DNA from: Pseudomonadota bacterium
Lineage (GTDB): Bacteria; Pseudomonadota; Gammaproteobacteria; Xanthomonadales; Rhodanobacteraceae
Length of the DNA stretch: 11,720 nucleotides
NCBI GenBank assembly: GCA_018241165.1
Contig: JAFEEK010000497.1
Span: 1 to 11,720 of the forward strand
Reading direction: 5' to 3'
Below the pieces are notes generated by a model that searched no databases, had not been told where the DNA came from, and saw only the letters and a list, made by a program, of their open reading frames with translations. The first letter of the stretch is position 1. Each line of letters begins with the position of its first letter. A program made the translations under genes and the position numbers. Positions 1 to 6,678 of the stretch are shown here, in pieces.

Positions 1-1299
1 CGTTTCGTGCCCGGCGATGCGGCCGATGGCGTCACGCTGCAGGTGCCGCTCGCGTTCGTGAACGCGGTATCGGCAGCGCGTTGCGGATGGCTGGTACCGG
101 GCTTGTTGCCCGAAAAGGTCGCCGAACTGATTCGCGGCTTGCCGAAATCCCTGCGTCGCAATTTCGTGCCGGCACCGGATTTCGCGCGCGCATTCACGCA
201 GGCCGAAACACCGCGCGACGAAACGCTTGCCGGCGTGCTGGCGGCCTATCTCAAGCGCATCACCGGCGTCGACATCGGTGCGCATGACTTCGCAGAAATC
301 GAATTGCCGTTGCATTTACGCATGCGTTTTCGGGTCGACGACGAGCATGGAAAGACGTTATCCGAGGGCCGCGATATCGATGCGTTGCGCGAGCAGTGGG
401 GCGCAGCGGCGAATGCTGCGTTCTCGCGCCACGCCGATGTCGAATTGGCGCGCGAGGACGTCGTCGAATTCGACTTCGACGAAATCCCTCAGGTGGTGGG
501 CGGGGCGGGTGGAGTGGCCGCGTATCCGGCATTGGTCGATCTGGGCGAGTCCGTCGCATTGCGCGTGTTCGAGCGTGCCGACGAGGCCCATGCCGCGCAT
601 GCCGGCGGCGTCGAGCGGTTACTTCGTCGTGCGCTGCGCGAAACGACCAAGCAAGCGCGGCGACAATTGCCGATCGATCGAAAGCTCGCACTGAAGTATG
701 CCGGCATCGCCAGCGTCGATGATCTGCGCGAGGACATCGTCGAGGCCGCGTTGGCCGATTTGCTGGCCGTGCGCGACCTCGATGTGCGTAGCCGCGATGC
801 GTTTCGCAGCGCGACATCCGAACTGACGCGCCTGCTGTTTCCGGCCGCGATCGAACGCCTGGCAATCGTCGAGGAAATCCTCGGCGCATACGCGGAGCTT
901 TCAGCCTGGCTCGATCCGCCGCTGATGGGCTATGCCAGCGCCAATTACGACGACCTGCGCGAACAGCTCGATGCGCTGGTTCACCCTGGATTTGTGCGCA
1001 ATGTGGAAAAAGAGCGTTTATCCCATTTTCCACGTTATCTGAAAGCCATGCGCCTGCGCGCCGAACGCCTGCGCCAGGATGCCGCGCGCGACCAGGCGAA
1101 GATGCTGACCGTGCGCGTCTACTGGAGCGAATACCTCAAGCTCGCGGCGACACGCGGATCAGTGGATCCCGCGCTATCCGAATTGCGCTGGCTGATCGAG
1201 GAATTGCGCGTGTCGCTGTTCGCGCAGGAACTCAAGACCGCCGAGCCGGTGTCGCCGAAGCGGCTGGCAAAGCTGATCGATGGATTGAAGAACGGCTAA
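1..1299 (+). CDS. hrpA: ATP-dependent RNA helicase HrpA, C-terminal part (5' end outside window)
   Basis: The reading frame is open from base 1 and ends at TAA 1297-1299, giving about 432 visible residues. The N-terminal DEAH-box helicase core lies outside the window. What is seen is the C-terminal region specific to HrpA (DUF3418). It contains a W-L-V-P-G-L-L stretch near base 88, then K-S-L-R-R-N-F-V-P-A-P, a later M-R-F-R-V-D-D-E-H-G strand, and a final R-W-L-I-E-E-L-R-V-S-L-F-A-Q block near the C-terminus. These match my memory of E. coli HrpA, which is about 1300 residues. Family knowledge: HrpA is a cytoplasmic DEAH-box RNA helicase linked to mRNA processing and rescue of stalled ribosomes. 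The gene converges on the small secreted-protein gene, and a palindrome lies 7 bp after the stop. The C-terminus looks complete, with no frameshift. The first in-frame GTG at base 7 is internal, not the start. Confidence 0.93.
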   Translation, partial: RFVPGDAADGVTLQVPLAFVNAVSAARCGWLVPGLLPEKVAELIRGLPKSLRRNFVPAPDFARAFTQAETPRDETLAGVLAAYLKRITGVDIGAHDFAEIELPLHLRMRFRVDDEHGKTLSEGRDIDALREQWGAAANAAFSRHADVELAREDVVEFDFDEIPQVVGGAGGVAAYPALVDLGESVALRVFERADEAHAAHAGGVERLLRRALRETTKQARRQLPIDRKLALKYAGIASVDDLREDIVEAALADLLAVRDLDVRSRDAFRSATSELTRLLFPAAIERLAIVEEILGAYAELSAWLDPPLMGYASANYDDLREQLDALVHPGFVRNVEKERLSHFPRYLKAMRLRAERLRQDAARDQAKMLTVRVYWSEYLKLAATRGSVDPALSELRWLIEELRVSLFAQELKTAEPVSPKRLAKLIDGLKNG

Positions 1300-1303
1300 A
1301 GGC

Positions 1304-1349
1304 TGGATCCCGGCTCAGCGCACATCCTTGTGCTGGCCGGGATGGCGAC
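1304..1349. repeat. REP-like palindrome between convergent genes, probable two-way terminator
   Basis: A perfect 8-bp stem, ATCCCGGC (1307-1314) with GCCGGGAT (1336-1343), encloses a second stem, GCACA (1320-1324) with TGTGC (1329-1333), closed by a TCCT loop. The outer ends (TGGAT on the left, GATGGCGA on the right) match the repeat at 11274-11308, apart from base pairs that change together and one extra mismatch. The inner loop is longer than in the other copies. It lies in the 59-bp gap between the hrpA stop and the stop of the minus-strand gene, so it could end transcription from both sides. No strong T-run follows on either strand, so the terminator role is inferred from position and structure. 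Confidence 0.6.
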
Positions 1350-1358
1350 TTCCTGTCG

Positions 1359-1835
1359 TCACTTGATGCGCGTCACGCGCAGGCTCTGGCTGCGGCAAGG
1401 ATCGACGTACATCAGCCAACTGCCCATCAGCGTCGGCTTGATCGTGACCTTGGGATTGTCGAACTTGCCGCATTGATAACTGGCCGACTCGGCCTGCTGC
1501 CACTGCTGGCCATTGTCGAGCGTGAACACGGTTTGTCCGTACCAGCCGGTGAATTGGCCGACGATGTGGGCATCGACGGGCTCGCGCGAGGATTCCTGCG
1601 GATAGAACACCGGCTTGCCGGTCGGGCTGACATAGGTGACTTGCGTGCCGTAGTGCGTGCGCAGCCACGCATTCAATGCATTGAGTTCGTCCGGCGAAAG
1701 TTTGTCCAGACCGGCGGCGTGGAACTCGTTCTGCGACATGCGTTCTTCGAGCGAAGAAAATTGCTCGGCGTTGGCGGTCAAGGATGTCGCTACGCACAGC
1801 CCCGCAGCCAGAATGACAGTTGTAAACTTGTACAT
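1359..1835 (-). CDS. small secreted protein of unknown function
   Basis: This encodes 158 residues with a clear signal peptide: basic start M-Y-K, a hydrophobic stretch at about 6-19, and A-N-A (21-23) before E24 as the likely cleavage site. The mature part has two regions. Residues about 28-62 are helical, with L-S-P-D-E-L-N-A-L-N-A-W-L-R. Residues about 85-158 look beta-rich, with G-Q-F-T-G-W, then T-V-F-T-L-D-N-G-Q-Q-W, and R-V-T-R-I-K at the end. Two cysteines remain after cleavage (C122, C147) and could form one disulfide in the periplasm. I recall similar unnamed exported proteins in Xanthomonadaceae, but no function is known to me. The ATG follows GTGAG at a workable distance. The gene is transcribed away from the DUF11 gene and toward hrpA. 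Location outside the cytoplasm is well supported; function is unknown. Confidence 0.8.
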   Translation of the reverse strand: MYKFTTVILAAGLCVATSLTANAEQFSSLEERMSQNEFHAAGLDKLSPDELNALNAWLRTHYGTQVTYVSPTGKPVFYPQESSREPVDAHIVGQFTGWYGQTVFTLDNGQQWQQAESASYQCGKFDNPKVTIKPTLMGSWLMYVDPCRSQSLRVTRIK

Positions 1836-2027
1836 ATATACTCACGCCCGTCGTTGTTGTGCCATTCGGAAAGTGGCCAAACCGGATCGAAGGTATCGGC
1901 AAGCCGACTAACCGGCCATTAACACTTTCCACGAATCAATGGCTTATCATAACCTATCGGTTGTTCAACTTTAATCGTGGTGGGTTGCGAGGAGTGGACG
2001 CGGCCGCCACTTACGGGCGAAGACACA
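1836..2027. promoter_or_regulatory. divergent intergenic region with promoters for two exported proteins
   Basis: These 192 bp separate the start codons of two divergent genes and must carry both promoters unless transcription enters from elsewhere. The part from about 1917 to 1976 is visibly richer in A and T than the flanks. For the plus strand, TTTCCA (1926-1931) and TAACCT (1950-1955) are 18 bp apart and make a weak sigma70-like pair. TATCAT (1945-1950) is another possible -10. AACC-TATC-GGTT (1951-1962) is a short inverted repeat that could be an operator, but it is short enough to arise by chance. GAGGAG at 1989-1994 resembles a ribosome site yet has no start codon at a proper distance. 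No promoter is assigned with confidence on either strand. Confidence 0.35.
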
Positions 2028-4394
2028 ATGCGGGTATTTTTTCGTGGACTGGTTGCTGCGGCAGCCTGCGGGATGATCGGACCGGCCGTCGCGGCAACCT
2101 CGCCGCTCGGTTTGACCATCGATTTGCTGGCGCCGAATACGGCGTGTAATGGCAATCAGTGCCCCGCCGATATAGACATCCCCTTGCTGGCGGAAATGCC
2201 CTTGGGCAGCACCATGTTTGCCTATGCATCGGGGCCGGCTTCGCCCGTCAATTTCCTGTCGACGGTCACGCTGGACAGTACCAATCCGGCGACCTATCCG
2301 GTGGTTTGCGATGAAGCTTCCGGATCCAGCCAGGGCCCGTCGGGTCCTGTCGGATTCAAGACGCAATTCAGCAATTCGTCCGCCCAGGGTGGCGGCGTAC
2401 TCGGATTCGGGAGTGGCGGGCCATTGTCCGGCATCGTCGATCTCTCCAGCATGAACTATACGTCGCCGAGTGCCGGCCAATCGCAACTTTCACTGACTTT
2501 CAACAATTCGGCGACGAAACAGGTGATGTGCTATCCGATTCTGGCGATCGGTGCAGTCGCCAGCGGAGCGGCGTCTCCAGTTTTCGCCGCCAATGGCACG
2601 GTGGCTGGCGATCGCATTTTTGTCGGCAATTTCGAAGATCCTCTTGCCACAGTTCCGGTCGGTGAGCCGTGGATTTCCGCGTTGACGGTCGGGTCGCTTT
2701 CACCATCGGCAAATCAAGCGATTTTCGTTCTCCAGATCCACAATGCAAGCGCCGCCACGTCTGGCTGGTTCGTCGATTTTGGTTATGACGCGGCCTATTT
2801 TGGCTCGACCGGCGGGCAGTGGTGCGTGATATCGCCGACCATCGCGCAGCCCGGCAACATGCCCGGCAGTTGCATCCAGAACAACATGACGACCAGCCCG
2901 CGTTACACGGTCAAGAGTTCGGATGTCCACAACACGTCGATCAACACCGGCTCGGCTGACAACACGGATTCTGTTTATCTGAAGGTCACGTTGACAGCCC
3001 CTGCGCCGCCATCGCCGCCAATAACGAATTGGCCAACGCTGCCCGCGAGTTTTTATCCAGCGGTGGGCGCGATTTTCCCGCCGGCAGGTGTCTATCCACA
3101 GCGGTTGGACAACAAGGCTGCAGTGGTCAGCGCTAGCAATGTGCCGGTTCAGAACATCGGCAGCATCTCGTGCACGAACCAGTCCACGCCGGTTTGCTCG
3201 CTGTTGAACGCAGATGGCGTCACTGCACCCGTGAGTTTCGTCAACACCGTGTCGAATACCGGTGCGGCCACGATCGATCCTCTGGTCTATTTCGTCGATC
3301 CGAACGGAAACAGCACGTCTCCCGGAAACGTCGCTGGAGGCCCATCGCCCGATGCGCTGACATTGTCGAATCTTTCCTGCAGCGACCCGCAGAACATCCT
3401 GACGAGTCCGGCCAACAGTGTGACGATTTTGCAGTCCACAAGCGCTTCAGGTGCGCAGAAACTGTCATTCAATTTTGTGCCGGATACAGGCGTGCCGTAT
3501 AGATCCGGCACCGCAACCTGTACGGCGACACTTGCGAACAATGGTTATTCGCCTGCGCTGTCGAACAATGTGGCGTTCTCCATCGAAATGCAAAAGGCAG
3601 CGGTGGCCGGCGTAACAATGACGACATCGACTGCCGGACCGGTCGGGCAGGGTGATGCGGTTGCCTATGCTGTGACGGTAATGAATGCCGGCAACGCATC
3701 GCTTACCGGTATTCCGGTTTCCAATGTGTTCGTATCGGGACTCACATCGGTTGTTTGGAATTCGTGCACACCGATCGGCGGAGGCATTTGCCCGCCAGCG
3801 AACAGTTTTCCGACCTCAGTCAATCCGCAGACAATACCCAGCTTGCCGAACAATGGCGACGGCGTCACGTTTGCACTGACCGGTACAGTTGGATCGATCA
3901 CTGCACCACCCTTGCAGCAGGTTAGAAATAAAGCCTCAATCAGCGTACCAGGTGGATCGTGTTCCGGCGGCCCTTCTTGTGCGACGCCTGAAGTATCGGT
4001 AGCGACGGTTCCGATCATTGGCGTTAGCAACATGCCCGCAACGCAATCGTATGCGACATTGACGAATCCGTATTCGGTCGTGGTGAGCAATGAAGGCGGT
4101 ACTTCTGTCTCGGGATTGTCGCTGATCGCGTCCGTCACGGCCGGCACGGCAACCGTAACCTTGTCCGGATGTACGCCCGGCACAGGGAATTCCACGGCCA
4201 CTGCAAATGGAAGCTCCATGGCGATCGCCGTGGGCGATAACGTCACCTGTCAGGCGACGCTTTCGAACATCACGCCGCCGACGACAGGCAATCCGATCTC
4301 GGTGTCCTCCGTCGTTCTGAAGGGTTCCGCTTCACCTGCTTCGACGGTTTGTGACAGCGGCAACTGTCAGGCTGCCGAAACCATCAACCCCTGA
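2028..4394 (+). CDS. large exported protein with DUF11/Ig-like repeats
   Basis: This encodes 788 residues from the ATG at 2028. That start is preferred over an in-frame GTG at 1977 because it puts a signal peptide at the very N-terminus (M-R-V-F-F-R, then an Ala-rich hydrophobic stretch, cut near A-V-A 20-22). Residues about 24-190 form a Gly/Ser-rich domain. G-D-R-I-F-V-G-N-F-E (194-203) marks a boundary. Beyond it are beta-rich segments: about 205-335, about 365-515, a DUF11-like unit at about 520-655 (G-D-A-V-A-Y-A-V-T-V-M-N-A-G-N-A-S), and a last one at about 657-788 (Y-S-V-V-V-S-N-E-G-G-T-S). DUF11 units are known from bacterial surface proteins. Scattered cysteines suggest disulfides. 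No C-terminal membrane anchor or sorting signal is seen, so it may be released or held by a partner. Its GC content is lower than that of relA downstream (one 60-base line 50%, against 68%). Function is unknown; a surface or adhesive role is only inference. Confidence 0.82.
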   Translation: MRVFFRGLVAAAACGMIGPAVAATSPLGLTIDLLAPNTACNGNQCPADIDIPLLAEMPLGSTMFAYASGPASPVNFLSTVTLDSTNPATYPVVCDEASGSSQGPSGPVGFKTQFSNSSAQGGGVLGFGSGGPLSGIVDLSSMNYTSPSAGQSQLSLTFNNSATKQVMCYPILAIGAVASGAASPVFAANGTVAGDRIFVGNFEDPLATVPVGEPWISALTVGSLSPSANQAIFVLQIHNASAATSGWFVDFGYDAAYFGSTGGQWCVISPTIAQPGNMPGSCIQNNMTTSPRYTVKSSDVHNTSINTGSADNTDSVYLKVTLTAPAPPSPPITNWPTLPASFYPAVGAIFPPAGVYPQRLDNKAAVVSASNVPVQNIGSISCTNQSTPVCSLLNADGVTAPVSFVNTVSNTGAATIDPLVYFVDPNGNSTSPGNVAGGPSPDALTLSNLSCSDPQNILTSPANSVTILQSTSASGAQKLSFNFVPDTGVPYRSGTATCTATLANNGYSPALSNNVAFSIEMQKAAVAGVTMTTSTAGPVGQGDAVAYAVTVMNAGNASLTGIPVSNVFVSGLTSVVWNSCTPIGGGICPPANSFPTSVNPQTIPSLPNNGDGVTFALTGTVGSITAPPLQQVRNKASISVPGGSCSGGPSCATPEVSVATVPIIGVSNMPATQSYATLTNPYSVVVSNEGGTSVSGLSLIASVTAGTATVTLSGCTPGTGNSTATANGSSMAIAVGDNVTCQATLSNITPPTTGNPISVSSVVLKGSASPASTVCDSGNCQAAETINP

Positions 4395-4407
4395 TCGACT
4401 TCGCATC

Positions 4408-4429
4408 GCGGCCGGATTGTCCCGGCCGC
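4408..4429 (+). terminator. GC hairpin after the DUF11 gene
   Basis: GCGGCCGG (4408-4415) pairs perfectly with CCGGCCGC (4422-4429) around a six-base loop, ATTGTC. It starts 14 bp after the DUF11 stop and ends 22 bp before the relA start. No T-run follows, so it is not a textbook intrinsic terminator. It may still reduce read-through into relA or protect the 3' end of the upstream mRNA. The pairing is certain; the function is inferred. Confidence 0.5.
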
Positions 4430-4451
4430 CTGCGCGTGCCAAAGTAGCCGC

Positions 4452-6578
4452 ATGAATGCGGCCAAGTCCGCCAGCCGCGGTTTGCGCGACTGGCTCGAAC
4501 GTCATCTCGACGCACACTGGAACGCGCGCCTGGCGGAACTCGCCGGCGATGCCGCATTGCGTGCCGGTGAAACCGAATTGCTCGCCACGCTGGATCTGCT
4601 CGCGCAGTCGCGCGCGGACGCGGATACCTTCGCCGCCTGCGTATTGCATGCCGCGCGCCAGGCCGGCCTTGCCGCGCAGGTCGATGCCATCGCGCGCACC
4701 GAGCCGGGCGTGCGCGATCTGCTCGATGGCCAGCAGGCGGCCGAGAAAGTCTGGTCGCTGCACGCGGCGCGCCCCGCCACGGGAAACTCGGAGGGACTGC
4801 GGCGCCTGTTGCTCGCGATCATTCGCGATGTACGCGTGGTCTTCATCCTGCTCGCGCGCCAGCTCGTGCGCATGCGCGCGGCCGATGCGCTCGCGCCCGC
4901 GCAGCGCCGCGAACTGGCCCAGCTCACCGTCGACATCCACGCGCCGCTGGCGAACCGGTTGGGCATCTGGCAGTTGAAGTGGGAACTGGAAGATCTCGCG
5001 TTCCGCCACCTGCAACCGGAAACCTATCAGCGCATCGCACGCCTGCTCGACGACAGCCGCGCCGATCGCGAGCGTTTCATCGCGCGCGCGAAGAAAGTGC
5101 TACGCGCTGCGTTGGCCAAGGCCGGCATCGACGCGCAGATCGCCGGCCGTTCCAAGCATATCTATTCGATCTGGAAAAAGATGCAGCGCAAGGGCGGAGA
5201 ATTCGGCGCGCTTTACGACATCCATGCCTTGCGCGTTCTGGTCGACGACGTTGCCGCCTGCTACGCCGCACTCGGCGTGGTGCATACGCTGTGGCCACCC
5301 GTGCCGAGCGAGTTCGACGATTACATCGCGCGGCCCAAGGGCAACAATTACCAGTCGCTGCACACGGCGGTGATCGGCAACGATGGCAAGACGCTGGAAG
5401 TGCAGATCCGCTCGCACGAGATGCACGCACATGCCGAAGGCGGCGTCGCCGCGCACTGGCGCTACAAGGAAGGCGGCGGCGCCGATGCGGAATTCGAGCG
5501 CAAGATCGCCTGGATGCGGCAACTGCTGGAAGCCAAGGGCGATGCCGACGACGACGGCGCATTGCTTGCGGGATTCCGCACCGACATCATCGAGGATCGC
5601 GTTTACCTGCTGACGCCGCAGGGCCAGGTGCTGGATCTGGCGCAGGGTGCGACCGTTCTGGATTTCGCCTACCACGTGCATACCGACGTCGGCCATCGTT
5701 GCCGCGGCGCCAAGGTCAACGGCCGCATCGTGCCGCTGACGTTTCAGCCGGCCAGTGGCGATCGCGTCGAGATCCTCACCGGCAAGGAGATCGCGCCGCG
5801 TCGTGATTGGCTTTCGACCCAGCATGGATTCCTGACCACGCATCGCGCGCAGCAGAAGGTGCGCGCCTGGTTCCGGCATGCCGATTTGTCCGCGAACCTG
5901 GCCGCGGGCCGCGCGATCCTGGACAAGGAACTCAAGCGCCTGGCACTTGGCAATGTGGAATTGGATACTTTGCCGCAAAAGTTCCAGCACAAGACGCTGG
6001 ACGATTTTCTCGTCGCGCTGGCGCTCGGCGAGATCACCGCCGGCCAGGTCGCGCGCGCCCTGCACGAAACGCATGCGCCGCCGTCGCCGCTGCCCGCGCC
6101 GTCGCCGCCGCGCGCTGCCAAGCGCAGCAAGGACGCGATCGTCATCGAGGGCGTCGGCAACCTGCTCACCGTGCTCGCACGCTGCTGCCAGCCGCTGCCC
6201 GGCGACGCCATTGCCGGTTACGTCACGCGCGGCAAGGGCGTGTCGATCCACCGCGCCGACTGCGCCAGCTTCGCGCGCCTGCGCGCGCGCGATCCGGCGC
6301 GCGCGATCGAAGTGGAATGGGGCGGTGGTCGCAGCCAGTCCTACGACATCGACGTGCTGGTGCGCGGTTACGACCGCAAATGGCTGCACAAGGACGTGAC
6401 CAATGTCATCGCCGCCGCGAACGTGCACCTGATCGCCGTCAACACACGCGTCGATGCGGCATCCGGTCTGGCGACGATGAACTTCGCCGTGCGCGTGGCC
6501 GATTTCGAGCAGTTGTCGACACTGCTTGCCCGCCTGGCCGCCGTGCCGAACGTGATCGAGGCGCGAAGGTTGGCCTGA
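4452..6578 (+). CDS. relA: ribosome-associated (p)ppGpp synthetase RelA
   Basis: This encodes 708 residues (E. coli RelA has 744). The enzyme transfers pyrophosphate from ATP to GTP or GDP when uncharged tRNA sits on the ribosome, starting the stringent response. The N-terminal hydrolase-like domain (about 35-200) lacks the His-Asp motif needed for ppGpp hydrolysis, as in RelA and unlike SpoT. The synthetase domain (about 230-340) has R-S-K-H-I-Y-S-I-W-K-K-M, E-F-D-D (287-290) and Y-Q-S-L-H-T (300-305). E-x-D-D is the signature of synthetase-only RelA, against R-x-K-D in bifunctional enzymes. A TGS domain follows (about 383-446), then a helical part, a Pro-rich linker (about 543-553), a CC-H-C zinc-finger region (C578, C579, H600, C604) and a C-terminal ACT domain (about 630-705). 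No strong ribosome-binding site precedes the ATG, but no better start exists upstream. SpoT is expected elsewhere in the genome. Confidence 0.94.
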   Translation: MNAAKSASRGLRDWLERHLDAHWNARLAELAGDAALRAGETELLATLDLLAQSRADADTFAACVLHAARQAGLAAQVDAIARTEPGVRDLLDGQQAAEKVWSLHAARPATGNSEGLRRLLLAIIRDVRVVFILLARQLVRMRAADALAPAQRRELAQLTVDIHAPLANRLGIWQLKWELEDLAFRHLQPETYQRIARLLDDSRADRERFIARAKKVLRAALAKAGIDAQIAGRSKHIYSIWKKMQRKGGEFGALYDIHALRVLVDDVAACYAALGVVHTLWPPVPSEFDDYIARPKGNNYQSLHTAVIGNDGKTLEVQIRSHEMHAHAEGGVAAHWRYKEGGGADAEFERKIAWMRQLLEAKGDADDDGALLAGFRTDIIEDRVYLLTPQGQVLDLAQGATVLDFAYHVHTDVGHRCRGAKVNGRIVPLTFQPASGDRVEILTGKEIAPRRDWLSTQHGFLTTHRAQQKVRAWFRHADLSANLAAGRAILDKELKRLALGNVELDTLPQKFQHKTLDDFLVALALGEITAGQVARALHETHAPPSPLPAPSPPRAAKRSKDAIVIEGVGNLLTVLARCCQPLPGDAIAGYVTRGKGVSIHRADCASFARLRARDPARAIEVEWGGGRSQSYDIDVLVRGYDRKWLHKDVTNVIAAANVHLIAVNTRVDAASGLATMNFAVRVADFEQLSTLLARLAAVPNVIEARRLA

Positions 6579-6678
6579 TCCGCAGGCCAGCAAGCGACTG
6601 GCAACCTGGTCGGATTCCGTGGTTAACTGTGCGTGGCATGGCCTTGGGTTGACCAGGGCATGAAAACGGGCGGTCTGC

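Noticed and set aside
1315..1932. 205-residue minus-strand frame overlapping the small secreted-protein gene
   Set aside because: The 158-residue frame in the same place has a clean signal peptide and a protein-like sequence, whereas this one runs through the promoter region and has neither.
1977..2027. GTG at 1977 as the start of the DUF11 protein
   Set aside because: It would place 17 polar residues before the signal peptide; the ATG at 2028 gives a normal export signal.
6579..6678. Possible riboswitch or small RNA between relA and the GGDEF-EAL gene
   Set aside because: Only a short imperfect pairing (GCCTTGG with CCAGGGC) is present; no conserved c-di-GMP riboswitch core is seen in 100 bp.
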